Shown here: positions 7,158 to 14,156 of the stretch, in pieces
How positions within the stretch are numbered: the stretch's first letter is position 1
How the letters are laid out: each line of letters opens with the position of its first letter
Program-made: the position numbers and the translations under genes
Assembly: GCA_018970845.1 (NCBI GenBank)
Contig: JAGWVO010000035.1
Coordinates: forward strand, 1 to 16,113
DNA: 16,113 nt
Reading direction: 5' to 3'
Source: Planctomycetota bacterium
Lineage (GTDB): Bacteria > Planctomycetota > Planctomycetia > Gemmatales > Gemmataceae
The notes under the pieces: generated by a model
What the model was told of the DNA's origin: nothing
Seen by the model: the letters and a program-made list of their open reading frames with translations, nothing else
The model's database searches: none

Positions 7158-9533
7158 TCAGCCGGCCTTCCGCATCGGAAGGCCGTTTCCTTGTCCTTGC
7201 TCCCGCTGGCGATCACGCCTTTCCCAGAACCAGATGCAAAGGGCCGGAACCAAAATCGGCCTGATGATCAGCGTGTCGAGGAGGACGCCGAAGGCCAGCG
7301 CGAACCCGATCTGCACGAGCGTGTTGAGCCCGGCGAGCATGAGGGTGGCGAAGGTTCCCGCCATGATGAGGCCGCACGATGTGATGGTGGATCCGGTGCG
7401 CGCCACCGCCAGGCGCATGGCCTGCGCCGGACCGTGGCGGCGCCTTTCCTGCAGCATGCGGCTGATGAGCAAAATGTTGTAGTCCTCGCCCACCGCCACG
7501 AGGATGACGAACAGGAAGAAGGGAACCCGCCAATCGACTTCACCGAACGGACGGGCGAAGCCGATCCAGGCGATGAGCATCGTCGCGCCGAGGGTGACCA
7601 TGTAGCTGAACAGGACGGTCACCAGCAGGTAGGCGGCTAAAACGAGGTCGCGCACGAACAGGAAGAGAATGACAAACACCGCCGCGGTCACCAGCAGGTT
7701 GATGCGGGCGCGGTCGTTCTCGGTGACGCTGGCGAGGTCGAAGGCGGCGACGGTGATGCCGAAGGTCTCCCCCCGCACCGGCCCGAACGCCCGGGAATCG
7801 TTGGGAAGTTCGCTGGCAATCCATGTCTGGATGCTGCCGAGGGTGGCGGCGCTGCGCGGGTCGAACGGGTCGGTCTCCAGGACAACCTCAAGGCGCGTGA
7901 CATGGCGGGCGGGGCCGCCGTCCTTGGGCGGGATGGTGGACAGGTAGTGCTGGCCGGCCATGCGGCGAACCTGGGAATCGATGCTGTCGACCACCTTCTG
8001 CCATGCCGCGGCCCATGCCGAGGCTTGCTGCGGCTGCCGGGCCGGTTCGGGGATCGCCTGCCCCAGGGGCCGCGTGAGGGCGCGCACCTCGCGGACATTG
8101 TCAAGGTGGAGGAAGCCCTGGCTGAGATGCTCGATGAGCCTGCGGCCGTGGGGAGTGTCGAAAGGCACCGGCGACTCGAGGAGAACCGAGACCGGGCCGG
8201 CCTCGCCGGCGGGAAAATGCCGCTGCACGGCGTCGAGGCCGACGATGCTGGGGCTGTGACCGGAAAGCTCGGCGGTGGCCCGGAAACTCGTGCGGGTGGC
8301 CGTGCCCAGGAGCGCCAGGGGCGCCAGCAGGGCCATGGCTCCCAGCCAGGCGAGGCCGGGTCGCTTGAGGAGCTTGCCGCTGAGTCGAGTCCAGAAATCC
8401 TCCTCGTCGGTTTCTCCACGGGTGCCGGGTAGGCGCGAGCCGGGTCTGCCGGGCGGCCTGCCCGGCCAGAACGCCCAGGAACCCAAGATCTTGAGGAGAG
8501 CCGGCGTGAGCGTCAGGGAGGCGAGGAAGGCGACCAAAAGGCTCAGGGCGATGGCCGGCCCACCGCTTCGCACCTTGGCGAAATCGGCCGTGCCCATGAG
8601 GCCCAGGCCGCAGATCACGGTGCCGGCGCTGGCGGCCAGAGCGTGCCCGACATGGTTGACGCTGCTTTCCACCGAGAAGCCCAGCGGGCGCCCCTCGGCG
8701 AGTTCCTCGCGGTAGCGGCTGACGAGGAACAGGCAGTAGTCGGTGCCGGCCCCATAAAGCATGACCACGGCGAAGATCTGGCTGGCGCTGGCGAGCTTGA
8801 ACCCGGGAATGAGCGTCAGCAGGGCCAGGCTTTGCAGCGCCACGAAAACGGCGATGGCGATCGTCACAAGGGGAACCATCGCCAACAGCGGGGCCCTGTA
8901 GACCCACAGCAGGATCACGATCACCAGGAGCACCGTGGCGAGCGTGGTGTTCTCGAGGCTGTTGGTGCTGACCTTGATCAGGTCGCGGCCGATTCCGGCG
9001 GGGCCCGTCGGATGCATCTTGAGGCCTGAGACCCCATGGGCCGCCAGCTCCCTCGAGGCGACCTCGTCGATGCGGTCGACGGTGAAGCGGGTCTGCACCG
9101 CCATGTAAGGTGATTGCAGCTGAACCTTCACCAGCGCGCAACGGCTGTCGGCGCTCTTGAGCTTCCGGCCCAGGATCGGGTCGGCGGGGGCATGGATCGC
9201 CTGGATCGCCAGCGATGGCTCATCGTGCCTGAGTTTCTCGAGAGCGTCGCGGATGGCGTCGATCGCCTTGAAGTCATCCTCATCCAAGGGGGAGTCGAGG
9301 CGCTCGAACGCGAGCACGAGGTTCGAGGCGAAGACATCGCCGGGAAACGCCTCCTCGAGCAGCTTGTATCCCTTGACGCTCGGGCAGTATTCCGGCAAGG
9401 CCCGTATGTCATCGTCCTGGCTGTTGCGGTCCCAATTCGGCGCCACGACGCCCACGAACACCGCGATCACAATCCAGCCGCAGACGAACGCCCACGGGTG
9501 GTATGAAGTCAGGCGTCCGATAAAACGGAACAT
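7158..9533 (-). CDS. MMPL/RND-family transporter (12 TM)
   Basis: This is a 791-residue MmpL-type RND exporter, an inner-membrane proton-driven pump for lipids or other hydrophobic molecules. TM1 is at about 12-33, followed by a large external loop (about 34-190). TM2-6 lie at about 195-360. After a cytoplasmic Gly/Pro/Arg-rich linker (GRPPGRPGSR, about 370-385) come TM7 near 400, a second external domain, and TM8-12 at about 620-770. The proton-relay Asp-Tyr pairs of MmpL proteins are both present: GTDY (D265-Y266) in TM4 and GEDY (D684-Y685) in TM10. The family duplication is therefore intact and the pump is probably active. The ATG at 9533 leads straight into a basic TM1 start, and only a weak GGGGA lies 12 nt before it. 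The gene converges on rpsT with 24 bp between stops. The cargo is unknown. Confidence 0.93.
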   Translation of the reverse strand: MFRFIGRLTSYHPWAFVCGWIVIAVFVGVVAPNWDRNSQDDDIRALPEYCPSVKGYKLLEEAFPGDVFASNLVLAFERLDSPLDEDDFKAIDAIRDALEKLRHDEPSLAIQAIHAPADPILGRKLKSADSRCALVKVQLQSPYMAVQTRFTVDRIDEVASRELAAHGVSGLKMHPTGPAGIGRDLIKVSTNSLENTTLATVLLVIVILLWVYRAPLLAMVPLVTIAIAVFVALQSLALLTLIPGFKLASASQIFAVVMLYGAGTDYCLFLVSRYREELAEGRPLGFSVESSVNHVGHALAASAGTVICGLGLMGTADFAKVRSGGPAIALSLLVAFLASLTLTPALLKILGSWAFWPGRPPGRPGSRLPGTRGETDEEDFWTRLSGKLLKRPGLAWLGAMALLAPLALLGTATRTSFRATAELSGHSPSIVGLDAVQRHFPAGEAGPVSVLLESPVPFDTPHGRRLIEHLSQGFLHLDNVREVRALTRPLGQAIPEPARQPQQASAWAAAWQKVVDSIDSQVRRMAGQHYLSTIPPKDGGPARHVTRLEVVLETDPFDPRSAATLGSIQTWIASELPNDSRAFGPVRGETFGITVAAFDLASVTENDRARINLLVTAAVFVILFLFVRDLVLAAYLLVTVLFSYMVTLGATMLIAWIGFARPFGEVDWRVPFFLFVILVAVGEDYNILLISRMLQERRRHGPAQAMRLAVARTGSTITSCGLIMAGTFATLMLAGLNTLVQIGFALAFGVLLDTLIIRPILVPALCIWFWERRDRQREQGQGNGLPMRKAG
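7163..7190 (+). terminator. Hairpin terminator for rpsT, inside the 3' end of the convergent gene
   Basis: A perfect 10-bp inverted repeat (7163-7172 with 7176-7185) around a 3-nt loop CAT starts 29 bp after the rpsT stop. It is followed on the plus strand by TTTCCTTGT, a modest T-rich tract. The stem contains GGCCTTCC and its complement. It lies within the last codons of the MMPL gene on the other strand, so the same bases encode the exporter's C-terminal residues. The weak T-tract keeps confidence moderate. Confidence 0.55.
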
Positions 9534-9691
9534 TCAAGCGTCCCCGGGTCGGCGGGGCGGAAGCTATCACGCCCGGCCGCTTGCACTCAAGAACGATTCG
9601 GCATGGGGAGTTAGGCAAGGTTGGCGCGAGAACGAATGTTGGCCGATTGCTGATTCGATGGGCCAAGCCTGATTGTTATATCTTCGCCAAA
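9534..9691. other. Spacer between phosphoesterase-like and MMPL genes
   Basis: This 158-bp stretch separates two minus-strand genes. It contains a loose inverted repeat (TTGGCC near 9639 and GGCCAA near 9660, with a loop of about 16 nt), too weak to call a terminator. There is no clear -35/-10 pair for the MMPL gene and no short gene with a ribosome site. Confidence 0.45.
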
Positions 9692-10531
9692 TTAGCTATT
9701 TTCTTGGGGCTTGGCCACCCTCGCGAGCACGAAACCGGGCGTGTCGGGTGACGAGCCGACGAGCCAGGTGGGAATGGGCGCCAAGGGGTCGCGGTGGATG
9801 ACCCGGCAGCCGCCATGGGGCACATGGGCGCTCACCACGCCCCTGACGAGCGGATGGGCCATGAGTTGCCTGCCGATGTTGAGGTTGCCCTCGTAGGCGT
9901 TGCGCAGGGCGGCGAGCCTGTTTCCCGGGTCGCGCGGGACCTGCCAGTCGAACACGGGAAAATGCGTCACCGCCAGGACGCGGTTGACGGCCGGTTGGCT
10001 GGAAAGCTTGCCGATGTCGGTTTCCAGGAGGCGCGCGGACTGCTCGGCCACCTCCTGGTCGCTCCAGCCCCAGTCGATGCGGAGCGCCTCGGGGACATTG
10101 CGGTCCTGCCTGAACTGAACATGGTCCTCCATGCTGAGGTTGGCGGTGGGGTCGGCGGCGGAGTAGTCGTACCAGGCCATGGAGCCGACGATGCCCAGCG
10201 AGCCGACCACGAGGGGATTTCCCGGGAGGAACTGAATGCCGTTGGCCTGGCAGAGGGCCGGCAGGTGGGTGTTGAGCAGCGACTCGCTGGAGGTCTCGTT
10301 GCGGTAAAAGAGGTCTTGGTTGCCGGGGACAAAGGCCACCGGACACGAGAGGGCGAGCCTGATTTTCTTGAAGAACTGGGCGATCTGGGAATCGTTTTCG
10401 CCGATGTTGCCCGCCAAGACCACGGCCTCGGCGCCGGATCCCGCCAGGGCATCCACCAGGGAATGAATCGAGTTGGGGGCGGCGGCGCCCAGCAGCAGGT
10501 CGGAGGTGATGGCGACTGTGGTGACGGACAT
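9692..10531 (-). CDS. Calcineurin-like metallophosphoesterase homologue with degenerate metal site
   Basis: The protein has 279 residues. GGAG (plus positions 10539-10542) sits 7 nt before the ATG at 10531, which decides this start within a frame that stays open far upstream. The fold is recognisable from TSDLLLG (9-15), LAGNIGEND (39-47), PGNQDLF (69-75), the WYDYS block (120-124), the RIDWGWSD block (151-158), THFPVF (189-194) and AHVPHG (235-240). These match the five metal motifs of the family in order and spacing. However, DxH has become D-L-L, the bridging Asp of GD is Asn42, GNH(D/E) is GNQD, and GHxH is AHVPH. His190, Asn71 and Asp11 remain. By family knowledge a two-metal catalytic centre seems unlikely in this form. 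It is divergent from the radical SAM gene (102-bp gap) and may share a control region with it. Confidence 0.82.
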   Translation of the reverse strand: MSVTTVAITSDLLLGAAAPNSIHSLVDALAGSGAEAVVLAGNIGENDSQIAQFFKKIRLALSCPVAFVPGNQDLFYRNETSSESLLNTHLPALCQANGIQFLPGNPLVVGSLGIVGSMAWYDYSAADPTANLSMEDHVQFRQDRNVPEALRIDWGWSDQEVAEQSARLLETDIGKLSSQPAVNRVLAVTHFPVFDWQVPRDPGNRLAALRNAYEGNLNIGRQLMAHPLVRGVVSAHVPHGGCRVIHRDPLAPIPTWLVGSSPDTPGFVLARVAKPQENS

Positions 10532-10633
10532 GGGGGGACTCCATCGGGCCGGCGCCACGGGGCGGAATCCGGCCACCTGCGTTACCATACTGGACGGGGA
10601 AGGGTTGGTCCTCCCCTTTGGGAGAGCGTTGCC

Positions 10634-12430
10634 ATGGCGAACCAAGGGCTCAAGGATGCCGTGAGGCGTTTGCTGCACCAGGTGCAGACGCCCGGGCAAT
10701 ACCTCGGCGGCGAGGTGAACAGCATCGCCAAGGACCACGACAAGGTGCGGGGAACCCTCTGCCTTTGCTTTCCCGACACCTACGCCATCGGCCAGAGCCA
10801 CCATGGCATGCAGGTGCTTTATTCGATCATGAACGCCGGGGACGAGTGGGCCTGTGAGCGCGCCTTCACCCCTTGGCTGGACTTCGAGTCGCTGCTCAGG
10901 CGCCATGGCCTGCCGCTTTACAGCCTCGAGACCTTCACCCCCCTGCGCGACTTCGACCTGATCGGCTTCAGCCTCCAGTACGAGGTGCTCTACACGAACC
11001 TGCTGACGATGCTCGACCTCGGCGGCATCCCGCTCATGTCGGCGGACCGGACGATGGAGCATCCGCTCGTGGTGGCGGGCGGGCCGGGCGCGCAGAATCC
11101 CGAGGTGCTCGGCGATGTGGTCGACCTCTTCGTCATCGGTGACGGCGAGGAAAGCCTGCCGGCGGTGATGCGCCGCTGGATGGAACTCAAGGAGCGCGGC
11201 CGCGGAACCCGGCAGGAGATGATCGCCGAGCTGGCCGCGGCGTTCCCATGGGCCTACGCCCCGGCTTTTTACGCCGTGGACTACCGGGACGACGGGGCGA
11301 TCGCGAGCATCCGGCGGACACGGTCGGACCTTCCGGAGACCGTGAGTTCCTGCCAAGTGACCCGCGACCTCGACGCGATCCCCCTGCCCACCAAGCCTGT
11401 CGTGTCGTTCGTGAAGACGCCGCACGACCGCATCGCCATCGAGATCATGCGCGGCTGCCCGTGGCAGTGCCGCTTCTGCCAGTCGACCGTCATCAAGCGG
11501 CCCCTGCGCGTCCGCAAGGTCGAGACGATCGTCAACGCGGCGCTGGAGGCCTACAGGAACACCGGCTGCGAGGAGATCTCGCTGTTGAGCCTCAGCACCA
11601 GCGACTACCCGCACTTCGAGGAGCTGGTGAGCCGCATGGCCGAGGTGTTCGGCCCGCTGGGGGTGAATGTCAGCTTGCCGAGCCTGAGGGTGAACAACCA
11701 GCTCAGGAGCCTGCCGCAACTGGTCCGCGGCGTGCGCAAGGGCGGCCTGACGCTGGCGCCCGAGGTGGCGCGCGACGACATGCGCGAGCAGATTCGCAAG
11801 AAGATCAGGAACGACGACCTGTTCGAGGGATGCCGGCAGGCGTTCCGCCACGGCTGGCAGAAGGTGAAGCTCTATTTCCTGTGCGGGCTTCCCGGGGAAC
11901 GCGACAGCGACCTCGACGGCATCGTCGACATGGCCGAGGAAATCGCCCGCATCAGCCGTGAGGAGACGGGCCGGTACAGGGAAGTGGTGGCCTCGGTCTC
12001 GAACTTCGTGCCGAAGCCGCACACGCCGTACCAGTGGGCGGGAATGCGCGCCCGGGAATACTTCGACAGGGTCCGCGGCCACATGCTGGCGCGGACGCGC
12101 ATCCGCTCGGTGAAGATCAAGCAGCACGACATCGACACGAGCTTCCTCGAGGGAGTGTTGACCCGGGGCGACCGCAGGGTGGGCCGCGGCCTGATCCAGG
12201 CGTGGAGGGACGGCGCGCGGCTCGACGGCTGGCAAGAATGCTTCGACCCGGGCATTTGGAGCCAGGCGTTCGCCAAAACCGGAATCGACCCGCTGTTTTT
12301 CTCGCACCGCGAAAGGCCGCTCACCGAAACGCTGCCCTGGGACCATATCCTGACCAAACGGGACAGGAATTTCCTGGAAACCGAGCAGGGCAAGAGCCGT
12401 GTCCAGCTCGAGCTGATGGCCACCACCTGA
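10634..12430 (+). CDS. TIGR03960-type radical SAM protein
   Basis: This 598-residue protein has an N-terminal cobalamin-binding-like Rossmann region (about 38-190; CFPDTYAIG, SHHGMQVLY, a GDGEESLP strand-turn) and a radical SAM core (about 265-480). The 4Fe-4S site is RGCPWQCRFCQ, a CxxxCxxC with Cys275, Cys279 and Cys282. GGLTLAPEVARDDMR and KLYFLCGLPGE are typical of the TIGR03960 family (uncharacterised B12-binding-domain radical SAM). The ATG at 10634 has GGGAGA 9 nt upstream. In many bacteria this protein is fused or next to a DUF2344 protein and near ribonuclease G. Here it instead precedes an epimerase by 7 bp. It is presumably a cytoplasmic SAM-dependent modifying enzyme. The target is unknown. 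Confidence 0.9.
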   Translation: MANQGLKDAVRRLLHQVQTPGQYLGGEVNSIAKDHDKVRGTLCLCFPDTYAIGQSHHGMQVLYSIMNAGDEWACERAFTPWLDFESLLRRHGLPLYSLETFTPLRDFDLIGFSLQYEVLYTNLLTMLDLGGIPLMSADRTMEHPLVVAGGPGAQNPEVLGDVVDLFVIGDGEESLPAVMRRWMELKERGRGTRQEMIAELAAAFPWAYAPAFYAVDYRDDGAIASIRRTRSDLPETVSSCQVTRDLDAIPLPTKPVVSFVKTPHDRIAIEIMRGCPWQCRFCQSTVIKRPLRVRKVETIVNAALEAYRNTGCEEISLLSLSTSDYPHFEELVSRMAEVFGPLGVNVSLPSLRVNNQLRSLPQLVRGVRKGGLTLAPEVARDDMREQIRKKIRNDDLFEGCRQAFRHGWQKVKLYFLCGLPGERDSDLDGIVDMAEEIARISREETGRYREVVASVSNFVPKPHTPYQWAGMRAREYFDRVRGHMLARTRIRSVKIKQHDIDTSFLEGVLTRGDRRVGRGLIQAWRDGARLDGWQECFDPGIWSQAFAKTGIDPLFFSHRERPLTETLPWDHILTKRDRNFLETEQGKSRVQLELMATT

Positions 12431-12437
12431 GTTCACG

Positions 12438-13289
12438 ATGTCCCGTCGCTGCCTTGTCGTGGGATGCGGCTACCTGGGCGAGGCCGCCGTGCCGGCGCTC
12501 ATCGCCCGGGGATTTCATGTCCTGGCCACCACGCGGGGCGGCCCCGGCAGGGTGGAGCGGCTCAGGGCGCTTGGCGCCGAACCGGTTCTCTTCGACTCGT
12601 CGCGGCCCGTCGGCTTGCCCCGCGCCGATTGCGTGATCAGCGCCATGGCGGTTGATCGCGCGAGCGGCCAATCGATGCGCGATGTGCATGTCGGCGGGCT
12701 GGAGGCCGCGGTCCGCTCCTTTGCAGAACCCGAGGCCTGCTGGCTTCATGTCTCGAGCACCAGCGTCTACGGCCAGGAGGACGGTTCGTGGGTGAACGAG
12801 GAATCGCCCCTCGAGCCGACCGATTCCAACGGCCAATGCGTGCTGGAGGCCGAGAAGGCGCTGCTTTCGGGGCGTCCGACCGCCTGCATCCTCAGGTTTG
12901 CCGGAATTTACGGCCCCGGGCGCCTGATGAGGACGGCCGCGCTCATGGCGGGCGAACCGTTCCGCGGAGACGCCGGACGCTGGCTCAACCTGATCCACCG
13001 CGACGACGGCGCGCAGGTTCTCGCCGCCCTGGCGGCCAGGGCGCCTGAAAGGCTCGTCCTCAATGTGGCGGACAACAACCCCACGCCACGGGGAGAATTC
13101 TATGAGGAGTTGGCCCGCTTGATCGGCGCGCCCGCGCCCCGCTGGATTCCTCGCGACCCCGGGGAGCCTTGGGGCCCGCATGAGCGCAACAACAGGCGGG
13201 TGTCGGCGGCGAGGCTGGCCTCGATGGACACCCACCGGTTCATCCACCCGGATTTCCGTTCGGGGCTTCGGGATTGCCTGGGCCCATGA
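12438..13289 (+). CDS. NAD-dependent epimerase/dehydratase, YeeZ-like atypical SDR
   Basis: This 283-residue Rossmann protein has the dinucleotide motif GCGYLG at residues 9-14, an SSTSVYG block around Ser106 to Tyr111, and LRFAGIYGPGR after it. These mark an extended/atypical SDR of the COG0451 type, closest in style to YeeZ. The classical YxxxK pair is not in its usual place: the NGQCVLEAEKAL segment stands where the YxxxK helix would be, as in YeeZ-like proteins. The oxidoreductase or epimerase reaction therefore cannot be assumed. There is no Shine-Dalgarno sequence before the ATG. The gene starts 7 bp after the radical SAM stop, so translational coupling in one operon is likely. The substrate is probably a nucleotide sugar or a similar small molecule. 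Confidence 0.85.
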   Translation: MSRRCLVVGCGYLGEAAVPALIARGFHVLATTRGGPGRVERLRALGAEPVLFDSSRPVGLPRADCVISAMAVDRASGQSMRDVHVGGLEAAVRSFAEPEACWLHVSSTSVYGQEDGSWVNEESPLEPTDSNGQCVLEAEKALLSGRPTACILRFAGIYGPGRLMRTAALMAGEPFRGDAGRWLNLIHRDDGAQVLAALAARAPERLVLNVADNNPTPRGEFYEELARLIGAPAPRWIPRDPGEPWGPHERNNRRVSAARLASMDTHRFIHPDFRSGLRDCLGP

Positions 13290-13359
13290 CGATGCCCATT
13301 GGCCGGATTCCACTAGAATATGTTTGTTCAGCGAAATCTTCGCGGAGCCATTTCCAAGC

Positions 13360-14145
13360 ATGAAGGGCCGTCGCTACATCCTGCCCCGGGTGATCGAGAT
13401 GAACTACCAGGCCGGCCACCGGCTCGGGGTGAATGTTTACCTTGTGGATGGCGGCCGGGACTACATCCTCATCGACATCGGCTACGAGGACACCCTCGGC
13501 GAGATCGTCGACCTGATCCGAGGCATGGACTACAGCCTCTCGAACTGCAGGATGATCATCGCCACCCACGCCGATGCCGACCACATCCAGGCCCTGGCCC
13601 GCGCCAGGGAGGTGTTCAAGGCCCCCGTCGCCGCCCACGCCGATTGCGTGAGGGCCCTGGAGACGGCGGACCCCGTCCTCACCTTCTCGGTCATCAAGGC
13701 CCAGGAGATCGAGATTCCCCTGAGGGCGGTGAAAGTTGACAAGGCGCTGTCGGAGGGCGACGAGATCGAGGTCGGCGACCAAAAGCTCGCCGTTTGGCAC
13801 ACGCCGGGCCACGCCGCGGGACAACTCGCGCTCAAGATGGGCGGCGTGCTGTTCAGCGGCGACAACATTTACAAGGATGGCTGCGTGGGCGTGATCGACG
13901 CGCATCACGGGTCGGACATTCCCAAGTTCATCGCCTCGCTCGAACGGATCCGCGATGACGACTCAACCCACCTGCTTCCCAGCCACGGCCCGGCTTTTCG
14001 CAAGGACAAGGCGATGCTCGAGCGGACCATCGCGCGTTTGCGGAGCTACCTCAACATGGCCGACTTCGGAACCTGCGCGACAGGCTGGCCGCTGCTCGAT
14101 GAGTGGGAAAACGATGTGGTCTCAGGCAGGCTTCCCAAGTTCTGA
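13360..14145 (+). CDS. Metallo-beta-lactamase-fold hydrolase
   Basis: The protein has 261 residues. The N-terminal strands (VNVYLVDGG, YILIDIGY with Asp39) lead to the metal motif THADADH (His70, Asp72, Asp74, His75). The second His of the usual HxHxDH is Asp here. Further ligands are TPGHAAGQ (His151), SGDNIY (Asp168) and LPSHGP (His209). This is the glyoxalase II/MBL-fold layout, with most of the binuclear site kept. The start MKGRRYILPRV at 13360 puts the N-terminus right before the first strand and has GGAG about 12 nt upstream. An upstream start at 13180 overlaps the epimerase and is rejected. A TAGAAT box at 13314-13319 may be a -10 element for a separate promoter. The gene lies 70 bp after the epimerase. 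The substrate is unknown, possibly a thioester or lactone. Confidence 0.87.
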   Translation: MKGRRYILPRVIEMNYQAGHRLGVNVYLVDGGRDYILIDIGYEDTLGEIVDLIRGMDYSLSNCRMIIATHADADHIQALARAREVFKAPVAAHADCVRALETADPVLTFSVIKAQEIEIPLRAVKVDKALSEGDEIEVGDQKLAVWHTPGHAAGQLALKMGGVLFSGDNIYKDGCVGVIDAHHGSDIPKFIASLERIRDDDSTHLLPSHGPAFRKDKAMLERTIARLRSYLNMADFGTCATGWPLLDEWENDVVSGRLPKF

Positions 14146-14156
14146 GGCGCCTAGGC
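14145..14156. other. Overlapping palindromes between convergent stop codons
   Basis: AGGCGCCT (14145-14152) and GCCTAGGC (14149-14156) are perfect 8-bp palindromes that overlap and span the 5-bp gap between the hydrolase stop (14143-14145) and the histidine-kinase stop (14151-14153). They are too short, and lack a T-tract, to count as a normal terminator. Either could form a small bidirectional stop structure, or be chance in GC-rich DNA. Confidence 0.3.

Noticed and set aside
10532..12436. Long minus-strand open frame continuous with the phosphoesterase-like gene and antisense to the radical SAM gene
   Set aside because: It is an artefact of high GC on the opposite strand. Its text is His/Arg/Pro/Ala-rich without motifs, while the plus strand encodes a clear radical SAM protein. 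The real minus-strand gene starts at 10531 with a good ribosome site.
13180..13359. Upstream extension of the MBL-fold protein
   Set aside because: It would overlap the epimerase end by over 100 bp, and the added text reads like a shadow of the epimerase gene. The family N-terminus fits the start at 13360.
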